Source: an uncultured Dermabacteraceae bacterium (GTDB lineage: Bacteria > Actinomycetota > Actinomycetes > Actinomycetales > Dermabacteraceae). From it: 64,000 nucleotides of DNA. Position numbers and translations under genes: made by a program. Shown here in pieces: positions 8,721-16,789 of this stretch. The DNA lies in assembly GCA_946223075.1 (NCBI GenBank), contig CAMILZ010000005.1, forward strand, positions 1-64,000, written 5' to 3'. A model generated the notes under the pieces. That model searched no databases and was not told the DNA's origin. It saw nothing but the letters and a program-made list of their open reading frames with translations. Positions within the stretch are counted from its first letter, which is position 1; each line of letters starts with the position of its first letter.

Positions 8721-10181
8721 TTATTTCTCCTCGGTGGTTGCGTTTGCAGAGTCGTGGTCAAGCGCGTCTTCGGCGGCTTCTGCCGCGGCGGTGCCCGCGC
8801 GCTTGTTGAGCGTCCACCCCTCGATAATCCGAGGCTTCGTGTTATTGACGGCGAGCGCGCCCGGCGGAACGTCCTTGAGGACTACCGTTCCGGAACCCGT
8901 TGCCGCACCGTCGCCGATCGTCACGGGCGCTACGAGGATGCTGTCGCTCCCCACGCGCACATGCTTACCGACGACGCTCTTGTGCTTCCTCACTCCATCG
9001 TAGTTCGCGAAAATCGTTGCCGCACCGATGTTCGTGCCTTCACCGATCTCGGCATCTCCCACGTAGGAAAGGTGGGGAACCTTGGCGCCATCGCCAATCT
9101 GGGCGTTCTTCGTTTCGCAGAAACCGCCAATCTTGCCCGCCTTGCCGAGCACGGTTCCAGGGCGCAGGTAGGTGAAGGGTCCCACGGTCGCGCCTTCGCC
9201 GATCACCGCTCCGAAACCGTGGGTGCGCACGACCTCGGCTCGGTCGTGGATCGTCACGTCGGTCAATGTGGTGTCTGGTCCGACGGTTGCCTCGCTGCCA
9301 ATGACGCAGTGGCCGTGGAGCTGCACGCCCGGGAGGATAGTCGTGTCCTGGCCGATTTCGACGTCGGGGTCGATGAATGTCGAGTTCGGGTCGATGATGC
9401 TTACTCCCGCGCGCATGTGGCGCACGAGGGTACGGCGGTTCATTTCCGCGCCGAGCTCGCTTAGTTGCACGCGATCGTTCGCGCCCTCGACCTGGATTGC
9501 GTCGTCGATGACGTAAGCGGTGACTTTCTTCCCTTCGGCGCGCGCGATGCCGGGCACGTCGGTGAGGTACATCTCGCCCTGCGAGTTGTCGGTTCCCACC
9601 TTCGTGAGCGCGTCGCGGAGGAACTCCAGATCAAAGGCGCAGATACCCGAGTTGACTTCGTCAATCTCGCGCTGCTCTTCGCTCGCGTCCTTGTGCTCGA
9701 CAATCGCTTCCACCTGGGAGCCATCCGCGCTGCGAACGATGCGACCGTAACCGGTGGGATCCTCGACGCGAGCGGTGAGGATCGAGACGCACGAGTCAGT
9801 TTCTTCATGCGCCTCGACGAAGGCCCGGAGTGTGTCGCCTTCGAGGAGAGGCACGTCACCATAGGTCACGAGCACGGTTCCGACGCTTGCGTGGACTTTC
9901 TCGAGGCCGCATTGCACGGCGCGGCCGGTCCCCGGGATCTCATCCTGGTCGGCAATCGTGACATCGGGGGCGTTCTCTTCGAGGTGGGCGAGCACCTGGT
10001 CGCGCTTGTGGCGCACGACCGTGACGACTTCGTCGGCGCCTGTTGCGCGGGCGGCGCAAATAGCGTGCATGAGCATCGATGTTCCACACACGGGGTGGAG
10101 AACCTTGGGGAGTGCGGATTTCATACGAGTCCCGGCGCCTGCCGCGAGAACGACGACTGCTGCGGGCGATTGAGTAGCCAC
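8721..10181 (-). CDS. glmU: Bifunctional UDP-GlcNAc pyrophosphorylase/glucosamine-1-phosphate acetyltransferase
   Basis: Catalyses the last two steps to UDP-GlcNAc, precursor of peptidoglycan and glycans. The 486-residue protein has an N-terminal nucleotidyltransferase domain beginning VVVLAAGAGTRMKS (residues 9-22) and a C-terminal left-handed beta-helix of hexapeptide repeats from about residue 260, with an acidic and Ala-rich tail. The open frame extends back to 10400 through the tRNA gene, so the real start must be later: GTG at 10179-10181 has AAGGAG nine bases upstream. It is the first protein gene after tRNA-Gln and is followed at once by prsA. Confidence 0.97.
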   Translation of the reverse strand: MATQSPAAVVVLAAGAGTRMKSALPKVLHPVCGTSMLMHAICAARATGADEVVTVVRHKRDQVLAHLEENAPDVTIADQDEIPGTGRAVQCGLEKVHASVGTVLVTYGDVPLLEGDTLRAFVEAHEETDSCVSILTARVEDPTGYGRIVRSADGSQVEAIVEHKDASEEQREIDEVNSGICAFDLEFLRDALTKVGTDNSQGEMYLTDVPGIARAEGKKVTAYVIDDAIQVEGANDRVQLSELGAEMNRRTLVRHMRAGVSIIDPNSTFIDPDVEIGQDTTILPGVQLHGHCVIGSEATVGPDTTLTDVTIHDRAEVVRTHGFGAVIGEGATVGPFTYLRPGTVLGKAGKIGGFCETKNAQIGDGAKVPHLSYVGDAEIGEGTNIGAATIFANYDGVRKHKSVVGKHVRVGSDSILVAPVTIGDGAATGSGTVVLKDVPPGALAVNNTKPRIIEGWTLNKRAGTAAAEAAEDALDHDSANATTEEK

Positions 10182-10228
10182 GGGAAGGTGCTCCTTGTAT
10201 CCGGTGCAATGAATCCGGTGATGGATCG

Positions 10229-10300
10229 TTCCGCGACCAGGACTCGAACCTGGAATACCAGAACCAAAAACTGGGGTGTTGCCGATTACACCATCGCGGA
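10229..10300 (-). tRNA. tRNA-Gln (anticodon TTG)
   Basis: Read on the minus strand, a full cloverleaf of 72 bases folds: acceptor TCCGCGA/TCGCGGA (7 bp) with discriminator A, D stem GTGT/ACAC, anticodon stem CCAGT/TCTGG (last pair U-U) with loop TTTTGGT giving anticodon TTG, a 4-base variable loop, and T stem CCAGG/CCTGG with loop TTCGAGT. CCA is not encoded. It lies 47 bases upstream of the glmU start, a position also seen in other actinobacteria. Confidence 0.96.
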
Positions 10301-10347
10301 TGGGCCCGAAGGCGCCGAGGACAAGCCTAACCTCTTGAACCGCGCGA

Positions 10348-10381
10348 GCGAAAATGATTCGCGTCGCAGCGTGCGAAAATG
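10348..10381 (+). promoter_or_regulatory. Direct repeat GCGAAAATG, possible TetR operator
   Basis: GCGAAAATG occurs at 10348-10356 and 10373-10381, 25 bases apart. The first copy lies in an imperfect palindrome GCGAA-N5-TTCGC. Position between the divergent tRNA-Gln and TetR genes suits an autoregulatory operator, but this is inference. Confidence 0.35.
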
Positions 10382-11047
10382 TTGCACATGTCTGATTCAC
10401 GCTCCCCTCGCGCTCGCTCCCCCCGCATGACGGGCCGTCAGCGCCGCGAGCAACTCGTCACGGTTGGCCGCTCGCTTTTTGCGCACAAGGGCTACGACGC
10501 GACGAGCGTCGAGGAAGTCGCAGCCAAGGCCGGTGTGTCAAAGCCCATCGTGTACGAGCACTTCGGAGGAAAAGAGGGACTGTACGCCGTCATCGTTGAC
10601 CGCGAAACGGACCACCTCTTGCGCGTTCTCGAGGACGCCTTGCATGACGTTCATCAGCACCCACGCGTTCTTGTCGAAAAGGCCGCACTCGCGTTTCTCA
10701 CCTACATCGAGGAAAACGAGGACGGCTTCCAGATCCTCGTGCGCGACTCCCCCGCCACACAGACATCGGGCACCTACTCGGCGCTTCTCGTGGACGTCGC
10801 GAACCAGGTGGAAGATTTGCTCGTGAAGCACATGCGTGCACAGAAATACACGTCGCTGTACGCCGCGATGTACGCGCAAATGCTCGTCGGGATCGTCTCG
10901 TACACGGGCCAGTGGTGGCTCGAGGCGAGCCGCCCCTCGAAAGAGGTCGTCGCAAGCCACATCGTGAACCTCGCGTGGAACGGGCTTCGCGGCCTCGAGG
11001 CAAGCCCTCAGCTGCTCACGGTAGAGCACCACGGAAAGAAGAAATAA
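10379..11047 (+). CDS. TetR/AcrR family transcriptional regulator
   Basis: 222 residues with an N-terminal TetR helix-turn-helix: the stretch from about residue 22 (RREQLVTVGRSLFAHKGY) to the KPIVYEHFGGKEGLY recognition segment near 55-70 is classic. The C-terminal ligand domain gives no hint of ligand. No ribosome-binding site is clear; ATG 10379 or the ATG at 10388 (MSDSRS) are both possible. A TetR gene beside glmU and mfd is also found in mycobacteria, so this is part of the ancestral block rather than a recent insertion. The repeat in its upstream region may be its own operator. Confidence 0.9.
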   Translation: MLHMSDSRSPRARSPRMTGRQRREQLVTVGRSLFAHKGYDATSVEEVAAKAGVSKPIVYEHFGGKEGLYAVIVDRETDHLLRVLEDALHDVHQHPRVLVEKAALAFLTYIEENEDGFQILVRDSPATQTSGTYSALLVDVANQVEDLLVKHMRAQKYTSLYAAMYAQMLVGIVSYTGQWWLEASRPSKEVVASHIVNLAWNGLRGLEASPQLLTVEHHGKKK

Positions 11048-11085
11048 GCTTCAGGTAACGCTGTTTCTCTGTGACGTAGAGCCTA

Positions 11086-11091
11086 TATAGT
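11086..11091 (+). promoter_or_regulatory. -10 hexamer TATAGT before the SPFH operon
   Basis: TATAGT lies 32 bases before the GTG start in an AT-richer patch (CCTATATAGTGGG). No clear -35. It implies the SPFH operon is transcribed separately from the TetR gene. Confidence 0.4.
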
Positions 11092-11122
11092 GGGAGCGTC
11101 ATCCCTTAGCAGAGGAGTTTTC

Positions 11123-12343
11123 GTGGGTTTCATCCAGGCTTTCAAGGACGCGCTCGGTGGCAGCTTCGCCGATCAGTGGAAGGACTATCTGACCGTCCCC
11201 TCCGGTCTCGCGCCAACCGCAGCGTTGTTTCCCGCGGTTGCGCGCGGCACCAACGCCGGCCGCGGTTCAAACACGCGCGGTAGCGAGAACATCATCTCCA
11301 ACGGCTCTCGCATCGTCGTGCCCGCCGGGTACGGCCTCGTCACGCTTCAGGACGGTCGCGTGACCGGCCTTATCACCGAAGCCGGCGGCTATGAATGGCG
11401 TTCGGATGACCCGAACTCGCGCACCATCTTTGCAAACGACGGCATCCTCGCCTCGACTCTTGGCACCTCGTGGGAGCGCTTCAAGTTCGGCGGCCAGCCC
11501 GGATCTCAGCAGCTTGCCTTCTTCGTGAGCCTCAAGGAGCTCCCGAACAACCGCTTCGGCACGCAATCCGAGATCTACTGGGACGATCAGTACATGAACG
11601 CCCAGGTCGGTGCCGTCGCACGCGGAACCTACACGATGCGCATCGTCGATCCGCTCCTGTTTATCCACAACTGGGTCCCCGCCACGTACATCTCGGCGAA
11701 CGCCCCCGTCTTCGACTTCACCGACACGAATAACGACGCCGCGAACCAGCTGTTCCAGGAGGTCGTCTCCTCCCTCGCCCCGGCATTTTCGCGCTACACG
11801 AACGATCCGGATAAGAACAATCGCATCACCAAAATCCAGTCGGATTCTCTCGGCCTCGCCGCATCGCTTTCGAGCGTCGTCGAGGAAAACTACCGCTGGA
11901 CCACCGACCGCGGTCTCGTAATCGAGAAAGTGGCCATCGCCTCGATCGAATACGACGAGAACACGCGCAAACTCCTCAAGGATGTCCAGGCCGCTGACGC
12001 CCTCTCGGGCAACCGTAATCAGAGCTTCGTCAACCAGGCCGTCGCGCGCGGCGTGCAGTCCGCGGGTGAGAACGGTGGTGGCGGCACGGGCCTCGCGATG
12101 ATGGGCATGGGCGCCGGTGCCGTCGGCGGCTTTATGCAGCCTGCGCAAGCGTCGGGCCCCTTTGCGGGACAGGGCCAGAGCCCACAGGGACAGCAAAGCC
12201 AGCAGGCGCAGCCCGGCCAGGGCGCTCCCGGCGCGGCGCCAAGCCCCGCCGAAAAGCTTGCCCAGTTCAAGGACATGCTCGACCAGGGCCTCATCACCGA
12301 GGCTGACTACGAGGCCGCGAAGAAGAAGGCGCTCGGCCTTTGA
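11123..12343 (+). CDS. SPFH/Band 7 domain protein with C-terminal SHOCT motif (YdjI-like)
   Basis: 406 residues. The body (about 1-310) resembles the SPFH family sometimes named virion core protein (Bacillus YdjI type): SRIVVPAGYGLVTLQDGR, LPNNRFGTQSEIYWDD and the helical tail ENYRWTTDRGLVIEKVAI are typical. It is followed by a flexible Gly/Gln/Pro/Ser-rich linker and ends with a SHOCT motif (LAQFKDMLDQGLITEADYE), a short helix pair that mediates oligomerisation. No transmembrane helix is seen, so membrane contact would come through partners. GTG at 11123 has AGAGGAG upstream. Its stop overlaps the next gene (TTGA). First gene of a three-gene operon of unknown function. Confidence 0.85.
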   Translation: MGFIQAFKDALGGSFADQWKDYLTVPSGLAPTAALFPAVARGTNAGRGSNTRGSENIISNGSRIVVPAGYGLVTLQDGRVTGLITEAGGYEWRSDDPNSRTIFANDGILASTLGTSWERFKFGGQPGSQQLAFFVSLKELPNNRFGTQSEIYWDDQYMNAQVGAVARGTYTMRIVDPLLFIHNWVPATYISANAPVFDFTDTNNDAANQLFQEVVSSLAPAFSRYTNDPDKNNRITKIQSDSLGLAASLSSVVEENYRWTTDRGLVIEKVAIASIEYDENTRKLLKDVQAADALSGNRNQSFVNQAVARGVQSAGENGGGGTGLAMMGMGAGAVGGFMQPAQASGPFAGQGQSPQGQQSQQAQPGQGAPGAAPSPAEKLAQFKDMLDQGLITEADYEAAKKKALGL

Positions 12344-13686
12344 CCTACGCACCTGGCTCAGGGCCGACCCCCGTGCCTGACGAAGGCCGGGGGTCGGGTC
12401 CTGCGCGCCCGATGCCCGAGGGAGCGCCCTCAGTCAGCGGCCCCGACATGAGCGATACACACGTCGTCAAGGGCAAAACCGCGTCGCAGGACATCGTGGA
12501 CACGCTCGTCGAGCCCACCGCGGAACGAGTCATCAATACCGCGAGCGGGAAAGCCGACGGCTTCGACAAGTGCCCAAGGTGCGGCTCGACCGACATCGGA
12601 TACTCGCTTCAGCATCAGGCTCTCGTGTGCCGGTACTGCCGCTTCGAATTCAACGAGAAGGTCGCGGAGACAGCCTTTGGTCTCGACTCCCCCATCGAGC
12701 AGCTCCACGGTGTCGTGCGCGGCTCGGGCACGCACGACATCGCCGTGGATAACTCGGTCGTCACCCTCAAGTGTCAGGGCTGCGGCGCCGAGGTCGTGAT
12801 TAAAGCGAACGAGTCGCTACAGGCGCGGTGCCACTGGTGCCGCCAGGTCCTCTCGATCAATCAGCAAATCCCCAATGGTGCCGTCCCTGATGCGGTGCTT
12901 CCTTTCGCTCTTTCGCACGAGCAAGGCGTCGAGAAAGTCCGCGAATTCGCCGGCGACCGCCGCTTCTTTGCCACGAGCCAGTTCAAGGCAAACTTTAAGC
13001 CCGAGAACGTCGTCGGCGTGTATGTCCCCTACATGACCGTCGATGGCAACCTCACCGCCACCATCGAAGGCCGCGGCGAGGTCACCCTTCGCCGCTACAC
13101 GAGGCGCGTGGGCGAAAACCAAACAGAACGGGTTTCCGACATTCGTGAATACGCCCTCGGGCGCAAGTTCGATTTCACGGTGGACGATCTCATCGCGGAG
13201 ACCAACAGCTCACGCGCGAACATGAACACGAGCGTGAACACCAACAACGTGCTCAACGCGATCCTCCCGTTCGACACGAAGAACGCGGTCGCCTACAACT
13301 CGAACTATCTCGCGGGCTTCACCTCGGAGCGCCGCGATCTCGATATCGACGACATTGACGACACGGTCGAGAACAACTTTCTTTCGATCGCGCGCTCGCG
13401 CGCCGATCTTATGATCCGCGATTACGACCGCGGCGTGCGCTGGGAGAGTGAAGGGCTCGAAGTGCACGGCACGCGCTGGGTGGCGCTCTACCTTCCTATC
13501 TGGCTCTACAGCTACCAAGATCAACGCAACGGCTTGATCCACTACATCGCCGTCAACGGCCGCAATGGCCGCACGATGGGCTCGGTGCCGGTGGACAAGC
13601 TCAAGCTCTTCGGTTGCGCGGCGATCGCCGCGATCGCAACGTTCGCTGTCACTCTTCCTCTCGCACTCGGGGCGGTGGTCCTATGA
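12340..13686 (+). CDS. Double zinc-ribbon membrane protein (TFIIB-type zinc ribbon)
   Basis: 448 residues. Two zinc ribbons are visible: Cys78/Cys81 with Cys97/Cys100, and Cys145/Cys148 with Cys164/Cys167. A mixed domain without recognised catalytic motif follows, and the last 24 residues form one hydrophobic transmembrane helix, so most of the protein should face the cytoplasm. The TTG at 12340 is chosen because it overlaps the SPFH stop as TTGA with AGAAGGCG upstream; an ATG at 12448 (MSDTHV) is the alternative and would remove a disordered Pro/Gly-rich leader. It is coupled by ATGA to the next gene. Partnership with an SPFH protein is recurrent in actinobacteria; function unknown. Confidence 0.8.
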   Translation: MTYAPGSGPTPVPDEGRGSGPARPMPEGAPSVSGPDMSDTHVVKGKTASQDIVDTLVEPTAERVINTASGKADGFDKCPRCGSTDIGYSLQHQALVCRYCRFEFNEKVAETAFGLDSPIEQLHGVVRGSGTHDIAVDNSVVTLKCQGCGAEVVIKANESLQARCHWCRQVLSINQQIPNGAVPDAVLPFALSHEQGVEKVREFAGDRRFFATSQFKANFKPENVVGVYVPYMTVDGNLTATIEGRGEVTLRRYTRRVGENQTERVSDIREYALGRKFDFTVDDLIAETNSSRANMNTSVNTNNVLNAILPFDTKNAVAYNSNYLAGFTSERRDLDIDDIDDTVENNFLSIARSRADLMIRDYDRGVRWESEGLEVHGTRWVALYLPIWLYSYQDQRNGLIHYIAVNGRNGRTMGSVPVDKLKLFGCAAIAAIATFAVTLPLALGAVVL

Positions 13687-14015
13687 CGTCCGCAATGGCA
13701 GCCGGGTACGAGCTGCTCGCCTACGGGCAGATCCTCGCGGAGTCCAGTTCCGAAAGCGGGGGCGCCAACGCCGCGGTCATCGCCGCGCCGTTCGTCCTCG
13801 CGTTCATCGTCTTCACGTCGGTCTATACGTTCTTCTACCTGCGCTACCGCAACACCGATAAGAGGTACCGGTTCGAGAGTGAGACGCGCATCGGTGTCTC
13901 CAACGTGCAGGCTTTTGATCAGGCGGGTCGCCGGCGCAACGGCGTCAAGAGCTCAACCATGTCGGGTCGCAACAACGGTAGCCCCCGTGAGCGCGTGCGG
14001 CGCATATCGATCTAG
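13683..14015 (+). CDS. Small single-pass membrane protein, third gene of SPFH operon
   Basis: 110 residues with one strongly hydrophobic helix at about 32-54 (AAVIAAPFVLAFIVFTSVY) and a basic cytoplasmic tail rich in Arg, Asn and Ser. No known domain recognised. ATG at 13683 overlaps the stop of the zinc-ribbon gene (ATGA). It ends 11 bases before the convergent ABC-F gene. By position it probably works with the SPFH and zinc-ribbon proteins as a membrane complex. Confidence 0.75.
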   Translation: MTSAMAAGYELLAYGQILAESSSESGGANAAVIAAPFVLAFIVFTSVYTFFYLRYRNTDKRYRFESETRIGVSNVQAFDQAGRRRNGVKSSTMSGRNNGSPRERVRRISI

Positions 14016-14026
14016 CGCGCCGTTCG

Positions 14027-15829
14027 TCACGCCTCTTCGATCTGCTCGAGGATCTCGAGCCATCTTTCCTCGCATTCGGCGATCTCACCTTCGCGTTCCC
14101 GCACCTTCTGCCCGAGCGCGGTCAACCCCTCAAAATCGGACGGGTCGTGAGCGGCAAGCTCCTCGTTGACTTTGTCGATCTGGCCGCGGAGCTTGTCGAT
14201 TCGCCTCTCGATCGCGCTCGCTTCTTTCTGGGCGGCGCGCAGCTCGGCACCGGTAAGGCCCGCACTCGGGACTGAGGAAGCGTCGGACCGCCCACGCGCC
14301 GAGTCTTCCGCTGCGCGTTCCCGCTCCTCTTTCGCACGGAGATCCAAATACTCTTCGACTCCCCCGGGGAGGTGGCGAAGGGTTCCGCCGATGACCGCGT
14401 ACTGCTGATCGCTGACGCGTTCGAGCAGGTAGCGGTCGTGCGACACGACGATAAGAGTCCCTGGCCACGAATCGAGCATGTCTTCGAGAGCCGTAAGCAT
14501 GTCGGTATCGACATCGTTCGTGGGCTCGTCGAGGATGAGCACGTTTGGCTCGCTCAGAAGCACGAGGAGGAGCTGGAGGCGCCGACGCTGGCCGCCCGAC
14601 AGGTCACCGACGCGTGTGGAGAGGTGGTCCTTGGCAAAGCCGAGACGTTCGAGGAGTTTCGCGGGGGTGAAGTCTTTCCCGTCGATCGTGAAGGTCGTTT
14701 TCGTGCGCGCAAGGACATCGCGCACGCGGTCGTTCGCGATGTTTTCAAGTTCGCGGAACTGCTGGTCAAGCACCGCCACGTGCACGGTCTTGCCACGCTT
14801 AACCCGACCCTCGGTCGGCTCGAGCGTGCCCGCGATGAGGCTGAGGAGCGTGGACTTGCCGGCGCCGTTGGCGCCGAGGATGCCCGTGCGTTCGCCTGGC
14901 GCGATACGCCACGTGACACCCGAAAAGATCGGGGTGTCCCCATAGCTCACGCCTGCGTCAATGAGGTCAACGACGTCCTTACCGAGGCGGGCCGTCGCGA
15001 GGCGCTTGAGTTCGAGGGGGTTGCGAACTTCGGGCACGTCGGCAATAAGCGCATTGGCGGCCTCGATACGGAAACGGGGCTTCGACGTTCGCGCGGGCGC
15101 TCCCCGTCGAAGCCACGCGAGTTCCTTTCGCGCAAGGTTTTGCCGCTTCTGCTCCGTCGCCGCCGCGATGCGGTCGCGTTCGACGCGCTGGAGAACATAG
15201 GCGGCATACCCGCCCTCGAACGGCTCAACGATCCCGTCGTGCACCTCCCACGTGCTCGTGCACACTTCGTCGAGGAACCAGCGATCGTGGGTAATGACGA
15301 TGAACGCGCCCTGGCCAGCGCCCCAGCGCCCCTTGATGTGGCGAGCGAGCCAATGGATGCCTTCGATGTCGAGGTGGTTCGTGGGCTCGTCAAGGCCAAT
15401 CACGTCCCAGTCACCCACGAGAAGCTGCGCGAGGGCGACGCGGCGACGCTGACCTCCCGAGAGTGCACCGATGCTCCGCTCGAAGGGGATGTCGGAGAGA
15501 AGTCCGTGGATGATGTCGCGGATCTTCGAGTCGGAGGCCCATTCGTGTTCGGGGGCATCACCCACAATCTCGTAGCGCACGGTCGCGTTCTCGTCGAGAG
15601 AATCCGACTGGGAGAGAAGCCCCATGCGCACGCCGTTCCTCGGTGTCACCCGCCCGCTATAGGGCTCAAGTTCGCCGAAAAGAAGCCGAATGAGAGAGCT
15701 CTTACCGTCGCCGTTACGGCCGACAATTCCGATCCTGTCGCCCTCGAAAATGCCGAGGGTCACGGAATCAAGTACGACCCTGTTCGGGTATTGAAGATGC
15801 AGCTGTTCGGCGCCGAGAAGAAGACTCAC
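14027..15829 (-). CDS. ABC-F family ATPase (Uup/EttA-like)
   Basis: 600 residues with two nucleotide-binding domains and no membrane segment: Walker A GRNGDGKSS (37-45) and GANGAGKST (near 323), two LSGGQRR signatures, and a charged coiled-coil C-terminus (about 540-600) as in Uup. ABC-F proteins act on the ribosome or on branched DNA intermediates. A linker near residue 515 carries an AGCGTCGGAC copy (coding RSDASS). The GTG lies 6 bases after TAGGCT, so the mRNA is probably leaderless. In related genomes ispE usually sits between rsmA and this gene; it is absent here. Confidence 0.9.
   Translation of the reverse strand: MSLLLGAEQLHLQYPNRVVLDSVTLGIFEGDRIGIVGRNGDGKSSLIRLLFGELEPYSGRVTPRNGVRMGLLSQSDSLDENATVRYEIVGDAPEHEWASDSKIRDIIHGLLSDIPFERSIGALSGGQRRRVALAQLLVGDWDVIGLDEPTNHLDIEGIHWLARHIKGRWGAGQGAFIVITHDRWFLDEVCTSTWEVHDGIVEPFEGGYAAYVLQRVERDRIAAATEQKRQNLARKELAWLRRGAPARTSKPRFRIEAANALIADVPEVRNPLELKRLATARLGKDVVDLIDAGVSYGDTPIFSGVTWRIAPGERTGILGANGAGKSTLLSLIAGTLEPTEGRVKRGKTVHVAVLDQQFRELENIANDRVRDVLARTKTTFTIDGKDFTPAKLLERLGFAKDHLSTRVGDLSGGQRRRLQLLLVLLSEPNVLILDEPTNDVDTDMLTALEDMLDSWPGTLIVVSHDRYLLERVSDQQYAVIGGTLRHLPGGVEEYLDLRAKEERERAAEDSARGRSDASSVPSAGLTGAELRAAQKEASAIERRIDKLRGQIDKVNEELAAHDPSDFEGLTALGQKVREREGEIAECEERWLEILEQIEEA
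14279..14288 (+). repeat. AGCGTCGGAC repeat, copy 2
   Basis: Inside the ABC-F gene, in the linker before the C-terminal coiled coil; antisense to the gene. Confidence 0.7.
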
Positions 15830-15835
15830 ACCGAG

Positions 15836-15841
15836 AGCCTA
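15836..15841 (-). promoter_or_regulatory. -10 TAGGCT, leaderless ABC-F start
   Basis: TAGGCT ends 6 bases before the GTG start; no Shine-Dalgarno sequence in between. Confidence 0.55.
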
Positions 15842-15889
15842 CGCGCGCCCACCAGGGCCCACGAAATGCGCGAGGCGAGGTTGTGACCT

Positions 15890-16789
15890 CTAACGAAGGG
15901 GGTCCTTAGCGGCATTCGCGATCGCAATGAACTCCGCGACCTCGAGAGTTTCACCGCGCCGCTGCGGATCGATGCCCGCCTGCTCGAGGATCGCAGCCGC
16001 GCGCTCGCCGCTTCCCGCCCACGATTTAAGAGCCGCGCGCAAGGTCTTCCGTCGCTGCAAGAAAGCCTGGTCGATAATCTCGAAGACGTCCTCGCGAGGC
16101 GCTTCCCCCTCCGCTCGCACCCGGTCGCGACGCACGCGCACGAGGGCGCTATCAACATTGGGCTCGGGCCAAAACACGCGGCGCGAAATGCGGCCCGCGA
16201 GTTCACTGCTGCCATACCACGCGGCCTTGACGCTCGGGGCGCCGTACACCTTCGAGCCGGGCTTTGCGGCGATACGCTCGGCAACCTCGAGCTGCACCAT
16301 GACGAGCGCCTCAGCGACGGTATCGAATCGTTCGAGGACGGTGAGGAGAATCGGAGTCGCGACGTTGTACGGGAGGTTCGCGACGAGCCGCGTGGGCGCA
16401 TGCGGTGCGGCCTCGGGAACGGGAAGTGCTGTGAGGGCGAGGGCATCGCCCTCGACAAGCGTGAAACGCGCGCGATCAAGGCCTTTGGCCATGACGGTCG
16501 AGGGCAGGATCTCGGCGAGCGCCGAATCCAGTTCCACCGCTCCCACATGAGCTCCAGCGTCAAGCAGGCCGAGGGTGAGAGAGCCGAGCCCCGGCCCTAC
16601 CTCGAGCACGACGTCGCCTTCGCCCACGCCCGCCCTCTCGACGATGGCACGCACGGTATTCGCGTCAAGCAGGAAGTTCTGTCCACGTTTTTTCGTGGGC
16701 GTGATCCCGCGATAGGCGGCGAGCGCGCGAATATCCCGAGGCGTGAGCAGCCTCGTGCCCGCATCGAGTGCGGGATACCCCTCGCTCAC
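15890..16789 (-). CDS. rsmA: 16S rRNA (adenine1518/1519-N6)-dimethyltransferase
   Basis: Dimethylates two adjacent adenines near the 3' end of 16S rRNA late in 30S assembly. 299 residues with GQNFL (36-40), SAM-binding VLEVGPGLG (61-69), the acidic residue in GAVELD and the catalytic NLPYN (138-142). The GTG start overlaps the tatD stop (GTGA), which supports it and shows coupling. Upstream and downstream partners usual in actinobacteria (rpf before, ispE after) are missing. The 60-base gap to the ABC-F gene contains that gene's promoter. Confidence 0.97.
   Translation of the reverse strand: MSEGYPALDAGTRLLTPRDIRALAAYRGITPTKKRGQNFLLDANTVRAIVERAGVGEGDVVLEVGPGLGSLTLGLLDAGAHVGAVELDSALAEILPSTVMAKGLDRARFTLVEGDALALTALPVPEAAPHAPTRLVANLPYNVATPILLTVLERFDTVAEALVMVQLEVAERIAAKPGSKVYGAPSVKAAWYGSSELAGRISRRVFWPEPNVDSALVRVRRDRVRAEGEAPREDVFEIIDQAFLQRRKTLRAALKSWAGSGERAAAILEQAGIDPQRRGETLEVAEFIAIANAAKDPLR

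Noticed and set aside
10301..10400. N-terminal extension of glmU to 10400 through the tRNA
   Set aside because: It would read through tRNA-Gln; the GTG at 10181 has a good ribosome-binding site.
11123..12343. Viral origin suggested by the name virion core protein
   Set aside because: The family is SPFH/Band 7 cellular protein; no viral genes around it and composition matches the neighbourhood.
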